DNA of 6,727 nucleotides from contig JAURGL010000093.1 of the NCBI GenBank assembly GCA_030833825.1, positions 1 to 6,727 on the forward strand. The letters run 5' to 3'. This document shows, piece by piece, positions 1 through 5,959 of the stretch (position 1 is its first letter; the number at the start of each line of letters is the position of its first letter). The position numbers and the translations under genes were made by a program. The stretch comes from Vulcanococcus sp. SFB_649D_100_25 (GTDB lineage Bacteria; Cyanobacteriota; Cyanobacteriia; PCC-6307; Cyanobiaceae). A model generated the notes under the pieces. It did not search any database. It was not told where the DNA came from and saw nothing but the letters and a program-made list of their open reading frames with translations.

Positions 1-380
1 GCCAGCAGCTGATCAGCCGCGGCGTCAAGATCAGCCGGGGCCTGTGCTTTGGCTGTGGTCTTCTTGCTGCTGGTCTTGGCAGCGGTCTTGGTGCTGGCAG
101 CCTTCGTGGTGGAGGCCTTGGTGCTGGAGGCCTTCGCTGCTGCAGGCTTGGCGGCCTTACTGGCGGAAGCCTTCGCCTTGGTGGGACTCACCTTGTTCGC
201 GGCTTCAGCGTTGCCATCGCCCTCGGCTTCCTTCTTGGTCTTGCTCTTGGCCTTGGTGCTGCTGGCCTTTGGCTTAGCGACTTTGATCGCCTCGCCGGAT
301 GCGTTGGCCACCATCAGGATTTCCGGGGAAGCCTTCTTTGCAGAGGTGGCAGCTTTTTTTGTCGCAGCGGCAGGGCTCAT
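1..380 (-). CDS. rpoD: RNA polymerase principal sigma factor RpoD, N-terminal part (partial)
   Basis: The minus strand reads from an ATG at 380-378 without a stop to the window edge (126 codons plus part of another). The protein begins MSPAAATKKAATSAKK, then has a short non-repetitive stretch (PEILMVANASGEAIKV, residues 19-34). After that comes a long Lys/Ala/Ser/Thr-rich region with degenerate KASST-type repeats up to about residue 110, and then the acidic helix DLDAAADQLL at the left edge. Conserved sigma regions 1.2-4 would lie outside the window. I assign RpoD from the MSP start, the acidic DLDAAADQLL-type helix after a basic tail, and the recalled position beside priA in picocyanobacteria; no sigma domain is visible. 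The principal sigma factor directs core RNA polymerase to housekeeping promoters. There is no Shine-Dalgarno sequence before the ATG; the leader is pyrimidine-rich. The alternative is a histone-H1-like basic protein, but the non-repetitive start and acidic end argue against it. Confidence 0.72.
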   Translation of the reverse strand, partial: MSPAAATKKAATSAKKASPEILMVANASGEAIKVAKPKASSTKAKSKTKKEAEGDGNAEAANKVSPTKAKASASKAAKPAAAKASSTKASTTKAASTKTAAKTSSKKTTAKAQAPADLDAAADQLL

Positions 381-390
381 CGCGATCGGA

Positions 391-423
391 CGAAGGGAAG
401 AGACGGGAAGACGACGAAAGGAA
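391..423 (-). promoter_or_regulatory. Pyrimidine-rich leader just upstream of the rpoD start
   Basis: On the plus strand 29 of 33 bases are purines and none is T, so the rpoD mRNA leader is almost pure C/U from about 11 to 43 bases before the ATG. It includes the direct repeat GGGAAGA at 395-401 and 405-411 (plus strand), ten bases apart. No Shine-Dalgarno sequence is present. A pyrimidine tract of this kind could serve ribosomal protein S1-assisted initiation; that role is inference. Confidence 0.4.
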
Positions 424-440
424 CTCAGAAGACGGTGGAT

Positions 441-470
441 GGGGAGGCCCCGCTTCACCGCCGAGCGGTG
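441..470. repeat. Two adjacent hairpins in the putative rpoD leader
   Basis: GGGG-AGG-CCCC (441-451) is followed four bases later by CACCGC-CGA-GCGGTG (456-470), a perfect six-base stem with a three-base loop. Both would lie in the rpoD 5' leader if transcription starts upstream of them. Neither is followed by a T run on either strand, so they do not look like intrinsic terminators. Confidence 0.4.
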
Positions 471-551
471 GAACGCCAGACAACCTGGCCTGAGGGCATC
501 GAATCAATCGCTTCGGAGGCGTTAGCTGGAAGCCAGAACAACGAACGGCCG

Positions 552-567
552 ACTCGGAAAGCCGAGT
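552..567. repeat. Perfect inverted repeat ACTCGG-AAAG-CCGAGT
   Basis: A six-base perfect stem with a four-base loop sits in the middle of the intergenic region. A smaller stem, CGCG-GGAAA-CGCG (578-590), follows. It could be an operator half-site pair or an RNA hairpin in the rpoD leader. No U tract is present. Confidence 0.35.
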
Positions 568-619
568 AAGACGAGCGCGCGGGAAACGCGAAAGTCAACG
601 GGGACGGCTGTGCACGATC

Positions 620-640
620 CCAAGGGCTCGCGGCCCTCGG
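620..640. repeat. Inverted repeat AGGGC-TCGCG-GCCCT
   Basis: The five-base perfect stem (623-627 with 633-637) extends by two further pairs across a single mismatch (620-621 with 639-640). In GC-rich DNA a repeat of this size can arise by chance; its place in a cluster of similar hairpins is what makes it worth recording. Confidence 0.3.
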
Positions 641-677
641 CTCCACAATCAAGAACTGGTCGTAGTGTCGGAACGGA

Positions 678-690
678 CGGGCAGGGCCCG
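678..690. repeat. Inverted repeat CGGGC-AGG-GCCCG
   Basis: Perfect five-base stem with a three-base loop in the intergenic region. No flanking pairs extend it and no T run follows it. No function can be assigned. Confidence 0.25.
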
Positions 691-813
691 AAGCAAGGTT
701 GTCAGGGGTGTTCGCGGATCGGGCGCTCAGGGTGACTGGCTGTCCTCAGATCTTCCCGCTGGACGGAACTTTGCTGGTTCCGACTGCAGCCCTATGGACT
801 GCTCAACAGACTC

Positions 814-842
814 ATCTTAAGAAACTCCTGAGAGCTTTGCAA
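814..842 (-). promoter_or_regulatory. Candidate sigma-70 type promoter reading toward rpoD
   Basis: On the minus strand TTGCAA (837-842, four of six bases matching TTGACA) is followed after exactly 17 bases by TAAGAT (814-819, four of six matching TATAAT). Transcription would start near 807 and give rpoD a leader of roughly 425 bases that includes all the hairpins listed. The -35 box abuts the priA start codon. A second -35-like TTGACT lies at 593-598 (minus strand), but no good -10 is suitably placed after it. Boxes were judged by eye. Confidence 0.33.
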
Positions 843-844
843 GA

Positions 845-3112
845 TTGACCAGCTGCAGCCCCGAAGCGCCCCCGCAGACTTGGGTTCAGGTCTGGCTGGA
901 GGCTGGTCCCGAGGGCCAGGTGTTCACCTATGAGAATCCCCAGAAACTGGATCTAGCCAGCGGCGATCTGGTGCAGATCCGGTTGCGGGGGCGGCGGCAC
1001 ATCGGCCTGGTGGTGGCCCTTCTGGAGAACTGCCCCCGGGAACTGGAGGGCAAATCTCTGCAACCGATCGAAGCGCTTCACCAACGTGCGGCCATCGATC
1101 CGCACTGGGGGCAGCTGATGGATGACGTGGCTGCGAGCTGCCGCACCACCACCTTTCGCACCCTCAAGGCGGCCTTACCCCCGGGTTGGTTGGGGCAGCG
1201 GGCCAAGTCAGCCCCGGAACGGCCGCGGCAGCAGATCTGGCTTGAACTAACAGAAACGAACTCCGAGGCGGGAAATGGGGCGGAAGCTGAACGGCGATCG
1301 GCGTCCCAACTCCGGCTCTTGGAGGCCCTCCAACAGCAGGGCGGTTCCGGCTGGCTCAATCCGTTGCTCCTGAGCACCGGGGTGAGCCGGTCGGTGGTGG
1401 ACACCCTGGAGAGACGGGGGCTCCTGCGCAAAGAGCGCCGCTCGGCCCCGGACGGAGGCGTGCCCGAACCAGGATTCGTCCTGGAGGAACCCAAGGCCCT
1501 GACAGTGGATCAAGGCGCTGCCCTGGCCACCATCCAGGCCGCTCCACCCGGCACGGAATTCCTGCTGTGGGGAGTCACCGGTGCCGGCAAGACAGAGGTC
1601 TACCTGCAGGCGGCGGCCAGGGAGCTCAGCAACGGGCGATCCGTGCTGATGTTGACCCCTGAGATCGGCCTGATCCCTCAACTGCTGGATCGCTGCAGGG
1701 CCCGCTTCGGAGCATCGGTGGTTGAGTACCACTCCGGTTGCAGTGACGGAGCACGGATCAAAACCTGGCGGCGCTGCCTAAGCGCAGGAGATCCGCTGGT
1801 GGTGGTGGGGACCCGTTCAGCTGTGTTTCTACCCCTGGCAAACCTGGGGCTGGTGGTGCTGGATGAGGAGCACGACCGCTCCTACAAGCAGGACAGCCCC
1901 ATGCCCTGCTACCACGCGCGAGACGTGGCATCGCGACGCACCCAGGCCTGCGGAGCCCGGCTCCTCCTGGGTAGTGCAACCCCCAGCCTTGAAACCTGGC
2001 TGCGCTGCCAGGGTCCGGACGCAACCTGCAGGCTGCTGCGGCTGCCGCAGCGGATCGGGGCAAGCCGACTCCCACCAGTCCGGGTGGTGGATATGCGACA
2101 GGAACTGGCGGAAGGGCATCGGCGTCTGGTGAGCCGACCCTTGATGGAACGGCTGCAGTCCCTCAGTCAGCGGGGCGAACAGGCCGTGGTGCTGGTGCCC
2201 CGCCGCGGCTACAGCAGTTTTCTGAGCTGCAGGAGCTGCGGTGAAGTCGTGCAGTGCCCCTTCTGTGATGTGGCGCTCACGGTGCATCGGCAACGGGAGC
2301 GTTCTTGGCTGCGCTGCCACTGGTGCGACCACCGGGCCGAACTGGCAAACCAGTGCGGACACTGCGGCTCAACGGCTTTCAAGCCGTTCGGAGCCGGGAC
2401 CCAGCAGGTGCTGGAGCACCTCGAGCAGGAACTGGAGGGGATCCGCTTACTGCGCTTTGACCGAGACACCACCAGGGGGCGCGATGGACACCGTCAGCTT
2501 CTGGAACGCTTTGCATGCGGTGAAGCGGATGTGCTGGTGGGGACCCAGATGCTGGCGAAGGGGATGGATCTGCCCCGGGTGACCCTGGCGGCGGTGCTGG
2601 CGGCCGATGGATTGCTGCACCGCCCTGATCTGCGGGCTGCCGAGGAAAGCCTGCAGCTCCTCCTGCAGCTGGCTGGTCGGGCCGGGAGGGGCGACCGTCC
2701 CGGGGAAGTCCTGGTGCAGACCTACAGCCCGGAGCATCCGGTGATTCGCCACCTGGTGGACGGGCGCTATGAGGCCTTCTTGAGCGAGGAGCTCCAGCAG
2801 CGGCAGGCGGCCGGGCTGGTGCCCTTCAGCCGGGCCTGCCTGCTGCGCTTGGCTGGACCATCCGCCAGCCGCACCGCTACTGCCGCAGCCAGCCTGGCGG
2901 AGTCCATCCGAGCTGACGCCGATCAGCAGGGCTGGATGATCATTGGACCCGCGCCCGCCCCCGTGGCCCGGGTCGCGGGCAACAGTCGCTGGCAGCTGCT
3001 CTTGCATGGCCCCGCCGGTAGTGGGCTGCCCCTGCCGACGGAGACCCAACTGCGGAAGCACCTCCCCAAGGACGTCAGCCTGGCGATCGACCCTGATCCC
3101 TTGGAGCTTTAG
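845..3112 (+). CDS. priA: Primosomal protein N' (replication restart helicase PriA)
   Basis: PriA is a superfamily 2, 3'-to-5' DNA helicase that recognises stalled or collapsed forks and starts reloading of the replicative helicase. The 755 residues show the whole family layout. The 3'-DNA-end-binding domain spans about 15-105 (VQVWLEAGPEGQVFTY, then GDLVQIRLRGR). A winged-helix region covers about 150-215. Walker A is GVTGAGKT (243-250), Walker B DEEH (340-343), followed by the aromatic-rich loop ending YHARD, and motif III is GSATPS (376-381). Eight zinc-binding cysteines stand in four pairs (462/465, 471/474, 491/494, 504/507). C-terminal helicase motifs are VGTQMLAKGMDLP (565-577) and QLAGRAGRG (608-616). 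The start is TTG at 845: the frame opens after a TAA at 818-820, no ATG, GTG or other TTG precedes it, and the conserved fold begins about 15 residues in. No good ribosome site is visible. The stop overlaps that of the convergent DUF3153 gene. Nothing catalytic is missing. Confidence 0.97.
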   Translation: MTSCSPEAPPQTWVQVWLEAGPEGQVFTYENPQKLDLASGDLVQIRLRGRRHIGLVVALLENCPRELEGKSLQPIEALHQRAAIDPHWGQLMDDVAASCRTTTFRTLKAALPPGWLGQRAKSAPERPRQQIWLELTETNSEAGNGAEAERRSASQLRLLEALQQQGGSGWLNPLLLSTGVSRSVVDTLERRGLLRKERRSAPDGGVPEPGFVLEEPKALTVDQGAALATIQAAPPGTEFLLWGVTGAGKTEVYLQAAARELSNGRSVLMLTPEIGLIPQLLDRCRARFGASVVEYHSGCSDGARIKTWRRCLSAGDPLVVVGTRSAVFLPLANLGLVVLDEEHDRSYKQDSPMPCYHARDVASRRTQACGARLLLGSATPSLETWLRCQGPDATCRLLRLPQRIGASRLPPVRVVDMRQELAEGHRRLVSRPLMERLQSLSQRGEQAVVLVPRRGYSSFLSCRSCGEVVQCPFCDVALTVHRQRERSWLRCHWCDHRAELANQCGHCGSTAFKPFGAGTQQVLEHLEQELEGIRLLRFDRDTTRGRDGHRQLLERFACGEADVLVGTQMLAKGMDLPRVTLAAVLAADGLLHRPDLRAAEESLQLLLQLAGRAGRGDRPGEVLVQTYSPEHPVIRHLVDGRYEAFLSEELQQRQAAGLVPFSRACLLRLAGPSASRTATAAASLAESIRADADQQGWMIIGPAPAPVARVAGNSRWQLLLHGPAGSGLPLPTETQLRKHLPKDVSLAIDPDPLEL

Positions 3113-4233
3113 GCCGGTAGCTGCGGTGGTCCGAATCCTGCCGCCAGGCGCAACCGTTGCAGCACTGCAACAGCGACCAACAACAGGACAATCGCCAGCC
3201 CCCCCAGCCCAAGGCGGTTCCAGCGCCAGCAGAGACTCCCGAACCGATTCACCGAGCCGGGTTGCAGCGACCAGATCAGGGCCTGCTGTTGCGGCCTGGC
3301 AGGACGGGGTTCAGCGCGCTGGACGGCCCCCGGGGACATCGGTTCCAAGCGCAGGTTGAGCTCCAGGCCTGGCAGCGCCTGGACCTGGGTGAGGTCCACC
3401 TCAAGCTCCAGCTGTTGCATCACGCCAATGAGCCAGTTGCGCTCCCGCAAAAGCAGGGTCGGCTCGGGCAACTCAAGGCTGGCCAACTGAGCAGCCTGAT
3501 GCAGGTTGGAGCCCAGCAGGGCCATGGCCTGCTGGGCAGGAAGTACCGGAGCCGTGAGGGTTAAGCGGCCATGATCCTGCTGAACCTTGAGCCCTGATCC
3601 CCTCACTTGCCGGGCCCATTGCCGCTGCCAGGGCAGGGCCTGATCGGTAAGGGATTGACTGGTTTGCAGCAGCTGAATCCGGCCTGGTTCGGGGAAGCGC
3701 AGCGTGGTCTGGAGATCGGCGCAGCCCCCGAGCAGGGCCGTCAAAGCGAGAAGGGCCACCACCAACAAGGCAAAACCCAGGGGTGCCTGGGTGGGCCCGG
3801 TGGGTGGGGCAGGAGGCTCCGGGGGTTGCCGGCGGCGACGGCGCTGACGGGCCATGGCCTTCAGCTCACCCTCCAGGGGCTGCATCTCGCCAAGGCTGGG
3901 CAAGGTCATGGACCATTCCCGTGGGCGCACCAGGGCAGGCGCATCGAGGACCTCCTGCAGATCCTTCGCCAGGGCCCGCAAGGTGGCGTCGCGGCAGGCC
4001 CTGAGGCTGCGGCAGGTGGCCGCCGCATCCTGGGTTTCACCGCGGCCCAACTGGGCCGTGGCCAACAACAAACGCACCTCGCCCCCGAAGGGGGTGGTCA
4101 CCGAGTGGGCCTGCAGCAGAGGCTCCAACAAGCGCTGACAGGTGCCGTAGTCCCCCCGCTCCAAAGCTGCCTTGGCTGGCGCCAGCAATGAGGCATCAGC
4201 AGGCTGAGGCTCCACTGGCTGATCAGGGGGCAT
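3109..4233 (-). CDS. TPR-like / DUF3153-type membrane protein of unknown function
   Basis: The 374 residues fall into four parts. Residues 15-98 are an alpha-helical, TPR-like repeat region (AALERGDYGTCQRLLEPLL), followed by a PREWSMTLPSL motif (104-114). A basic cluster (RRRRR, 131-135) and a proline-rich linker come next. A hydrophobic segment at 152-170 ends in a lipobox-like LLGGC (Cys171). Residues 172-338 form a soluble domain resembling DUF3153 proteins. A second membrane segment lies at 341-359, followed by RLR. Positive charges on the inner sides predict both ends in the cytoplasm and the 172-338 domain outside. I chose ATG 4233 because GAGGAGC lies 15 bases upstream; GTG at 4236 is adjacent and equally possible. 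The open frame reaches 4389, but that part overlaps argB. An inner ATG at 3855 (Met127) could give a shorter lipoprotein-like form. The gene follows argB after 20 bases, so co-transcription is likely. Function is unknown; the family call is from memory of its layout. Confidence 0.82.
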   Translation of the reverse strand: MPPDQPVEPQPADASLLAPAKAALERGDYGTCQRLLEPLLQAHSVTTPFGGEVRLLLATAQLGRGETQDAAATCRSLRACRDATLRALAKDLQEVLDAPALVRPREWSMTLPSLGEMQPLEGELKAMARQRRRRRQPPEPPAPPTGPTQAPLGFALLVVALLALTALLGGCADLQTTLRFPEPGRIQLLQTSQSLTDQALPWQRQWARQVRGSGLKVQQDHGRLTLTAPVLPAQQAMALLGSNLHQAAQLASLELPEPTLLLRERNWLIGVMQQLELEVDLTQVQALPGLELNLRLEPMSPGAVQRAEPRPARPQQQALIWSLQPGSVNRFGSLCWRWNRLGLGGLAIVLLLVAVAVLQRLRLAAGFGPPQLPA

Positions 4234-4248
4234 CACAAGCGCAGCGCA

Positions 4249-4255
4249 GCTCCTC
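4249..4255 (-). promoter_or_regulatory. Shine-Dalgarno sequence of the DUF3153 gene, overlapping the argB stop
   Basis: GAGGAGC on the minus strand overlaps the argB TGA (4256-4254) and lies 12 bases before GTG 4236 or 15 before ATG 4233. This layout suggests that ribosomes finishing argB may reinitiate on the downstream gene. It also supports a start near 4233 rather than any further upstream. Confidence 0.5.
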
Positions 4256-5144
4256 AGAGATGGGAGCGTCCCACCACCATGGTCCCGATGCCGGCATCGG
4301 TGAAGACCTCCAGCAGCAAGGCGTGAGGGGTCCGCCCATCCACGATGTGAGCAGCGGACACTCCCTGGGCCAGGGCGCGGATACAGCATTCCGTTTTCGG
4401 GGTCATGCCACCGGCCACCACCCCACTGGCAATGAGGTTGCGGGCCTCTGAAAGGGTCACCGAACGGATCAGCGTGCTTGGGTCATCCCGGTTCTGAAGG
4501 ATCCCAGGCGTGTCGGTGAGGAGGATCAACTTCTCAGCCTGAAGTGAAGCCGCCAACTCTCCGGCCACCGTATCGGCATTGATGTTGTGGGCCTGACCCT
4601 GACCATCCGCCGCCACCGAGGAAATCACGGGGATGTAACCCGCATCCAGCAGGGGGAAGAGCACAGAGGGATCCACCGCCGCCACGTCTCCGACCAAGCC
4701 GTTGGTGCCATCGCCATAGGTGCGGGCCCGGACCAGGGATCCATCACTGCCGCACAAACCGACAGCCCTGGCCCCAAGGCGGTTCAGACCATTGACGATC
4801 TGCTTGTTCACGCGGCCCACCAACACCATCTCCACCACATCCATGGTTTCGGGGGTGGTGACCCGCAGGCCATTTCGAAACTCCGGTTCGATGTTCAGGC
4901 GGCCCAGCCAATCGTTGATCTCGGGGCCACCGCCGTGGACCACCACCGGTTTGACGCCCACCGAAGCGAGGAGGACCAGATCGCGGTAGACGGCATCACG
5001 CAGGTTCTCCTGCACCATCGCGGCACCGCCGTACTTGACCACCACGCGGCGTCCAGCGAAGCGCTGGATATAAGGCAGGGCCTCGCTCAGGACAGACACC
5101 CTGAGGGTGTCGGCATGGTCAGTGTCGGCGGGTACGGGGCTCAA
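4254..5144 (-). CDS. argB: Acetylglutamate kinase (N-acetyl-L-glutamate 5-phosphotransferase)
   Basis: ArgB phosphorylates N-acetylglutamate with ATP, the second and usually controlling step of arginine synthesis, in the cytoplasm. The 296 residues carry the amino acid kinase fold signatures: VVVKYGGAAM (34-43, Lys37), VVVHGGGPEINDWL (67-80), FRNGLRVT (89-96), the acetylglutamate-binding NINAD (187-191), LLTDTPG (208-214) and GGMTPK (245-250, Lys250). An N-terminal helix (VSVLSEALPYIQRF) precedes the kinase fold, the arrangement found in hexameric, arginine-inhibited enzymes. In cyanobacteria such enzymes are activated by the nitrogen sensor PII, so the same control is likely here. The start is TTG at 5144, the only start codon between an in-frame TGA (5165-5163) and GTG 5099; starting at 5099 would clip the hexamer-forming region. 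It lies 43 bases after the DUF2854 stop, probably in one transcript. Confidence 0.97.
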   Translation of the reverse strand: MSPVPADTDHADTLRVSVLSEALPYIQRFAGRRVVVKYGGAAMVQENLRDAVYRDLVLLASVGVKPVVVHGGGPEINDWLGRLNIEPEFRNGLRVTTPETMDVVEMVLVGRVNKQIVNGLNRLGARAVGLCGSDGSLVRARTYGDGTNGLVGDVAAVDPSVLFPLLDAGYIPVISSVAADGQGQAHNINADTVAGELAASLQAEKLILLTDTPGILQNRDDPSTLIRSVTLSEARNLIASGVVAGGMTPKTECCIRALAQGVSAAHIVDGRTPHALLLEVFTDAGIGTMVVGRSHL

Positions 5145-5187
5145 GGGTCTCAGAGCAAATAGTCAGAGCGGATCAGGAATCAAGCCG

Positions 5188-5745
5188 TCACGATTCGGCG
5201 GAAGAAGCCGTGGCGGGCAGCAGCTGCAGGAGCACCTCGCCACGGGCCGGTTCTGACAACTGGGCACGGAGGCCCTTGTCGAAGAAGCGCCCAAGGCGAT
5301 CCTGCTTCTCCTGCCAGCGCGCGTAGGCCACACCATCACAGCGGAAACGAAGGGCCAGGCCGTATCTGTCTTCAACGGCGAGCTCTTCAACGCTGAGGAG
5401 CTGGGGCGGGGCATCGTCATCCCACAGCTTGAGGGCTTCCAGGGAACTCTCCAGGTGGGCCTTCTGGCCATAACGCCAACGGGTCACATCCTTCACCAGC
5501 TTGCGCAGGGTCTGGCTGGCGGGAACCTGGCGCAGGGCGACTGCCTCCTCCGAAGCCGGAAGGAGGGTGGCCGGCGGCAGCTCCGACGACTTCAGGGCCA
5601 GGCCCCCCAAAAGGATGGGGATGCCATAAAAGATGGTGGGCAGACTGAGGTTGGGATTGGATGTGGCGTAACCAACCCAACCGATCACCGACAGAGCTGC
5701 GCCGGCAATGGTGACTAGGCTGCCGGGGGAAGCGATTGCGAGCAT
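5188..5745 (-). CDS. DUF2854 family membrane protein
   Basis: This is a 185-residue protein of unknown function whose family I recall as conserved in cyanobacteria and plants. Two hydrophobic segments, about 8-28 (LVTIAGAALSVIGWVGYA) and 36-54 (PTIFYGIPILLGGLALK), form an N-terminal membrane hairpin. A soluble C-terminal part follows, with the motif LRKLVKDVTRWRYGQ (80-94) and then HLESSLEALKL. I prefer ATG 5745, giving MLAIASPGSLV, over TTG 5763, which would add six residues (frame MTEDGA), because recalled homologues begin close to the SPGSLVT motif. The ATG overlaps the ATG of the divergent small gene in the sequence CATG. A weak GAAG lies eight bases upstream. argB follows 43 bases downstream. 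There is no evidence for a substrate or partner beyond this neighbourhood. Confidence 0.88.
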   Translation of the reverse strand: MLAIASPGSLVTIAGAALSVIGWVGYATSNPNLSLPTIFYGIPILLGGLALKSSELPPATLLPASEEAVALRQVPASQTLRKLVKDVTRWRYGQKAHLESSLEALKLWDDDAPPQLLSVEELAVEDRYGLALRFRCDGVAYARWQEKQDRLGRFFDKGLRAQLSEPARGEVLLQLLPATASSAES

Positions 5746-5959
5746 GGCGCCATCTTCGGTCAACGGGGATCAACAGCCCAGCACCACCGACAACGCGATC
5801 AGCACCGAGGCACTTCTGGAGCAACTGCAGAGCGACCGTCTCTGGCTGCTCCAACAATTGGATCAAGGGCGCTGGCCAGATCTGCGTCTGGATTTGGCGG
5901 CCCTGGAGAGGGAACTGGGCCAACTGCTGGAGCAGGCCCAGCAGCGGCAGGGGGGCTGA
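5744..5959 (+). CDS. Small helical hypothetical protein
   Basis: The 71 residues begin with a polar, Ser/Thr/Gln-rich stretch (1-20). Two amphipathic helices follow, TEALLEQLQSDRLWLLQQLD (21-40) and about 46-69 with LALERELGQLLEQ-like spacing of leucines, joined by the turn QGRWPDL. This could be a helical hairpin or short coiled coil. No signal peptide, membrane segment, cysteine or catalytic motif is present. I chose ATG 5744 because the purine run GGGGGAAG (5725-5732) lies 11 bases before it. ATG 5708 is also in frame but would put 36 bases antisense inside the DUF2854 gene. Divergent from DUF2854 and convergent with ssb, it has no same-strand neighbour nearby, so it needs its own promoter within the DUF2854 coding region. 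I vaguely recall similar small proteins at this place in picocyanobacteria but cannot name a family. A spurious frame is possible in GC-rich DNA. Confidence 0.62.
   Translation: MAPSSVNGDQQPSTTDNAISTEALLEQLQSDRLWLLQQLDQGRWPDLRLDLAALERELGQLLEQAQQRQGG

Larger units (their letters stand above)
381..844. other. rpoD-priA divergent intergenic region
   Basis: These 464 bases lie between two divergent genes. Every ORF I see in it is short and compositionally arbitrary, and none resembles a known family. It should hold the promoters of both genes and the rpoD leader. Contents: a purine-rich (plus strand) tract next to the rpoD start, a pair of adjacent hairpins at 441-470, and further perfect inverted repeats at 552-567, 623-637 and 678-690. 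A plausible minus-strand promoter lies at 814-842. I recognised no tRNA, 6S, tmRNA, SRP RNA or Yfr-type motif. Confidence 0.7.

Noticed and set aside
49..525. Plus-strand frame that looks like a hydrophobic multi-pass membrane protein
   Set aside because: It is the antisense shadow of the Lys/Ala-rich sigma factor tail: AAG/GCC codons read backwards give Leu, Gly and Ala. Its 3' part is random sequence.
593..598. TTGACT as the rpoD -35 box
   Set aside because: The nearest -10-like hexamers (TCTTAC, TTACTC) are 21 or more bases away; the 814-842 pair has ideal spacing.
381..844. Known structural or regulatory RNA (tRNA, tmRNA, 6S, SRP, Yfr1/Yfr2 type)
   Set aside because: None of the characteristic conserved motifs is visible; only short unrelated hairpins are present.
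2447..3061. 204-residue minus-strand frame inside priA
   Set aside because: Antisense to the conserved helicase motifs; Gln/Gly-rich noise without domain features.
3607..4191. 194-residue Gly/Gln-rich plus-strand frame
   Set aside because: It lies entirely opposite the DUF3153 gene, with composition explained by antisense reading of GC-rich codons and no recognisable motif.
4234..4389. Upstream extension of the DUF3153 frame
   Set aside because: It overlaps the well-conserved C-terminus of ArgB in another frame, has odd composition (His/Arg/Gly-rich), and a good Shine-Dalgarno site supports a start at 4233-4236.
4587..5162. 191-residue His/Gln-rich plus-strand frame
   Set aside because: Shadow of argB on the opposite strand.
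5708..5743. Earlier ATG (5708) for the small plus-strand protein
   Set aside because: It adds a non-helical stretch lying antisense inside the DUF2854 N-terminus; ATG 5744 has a better placed purine run.
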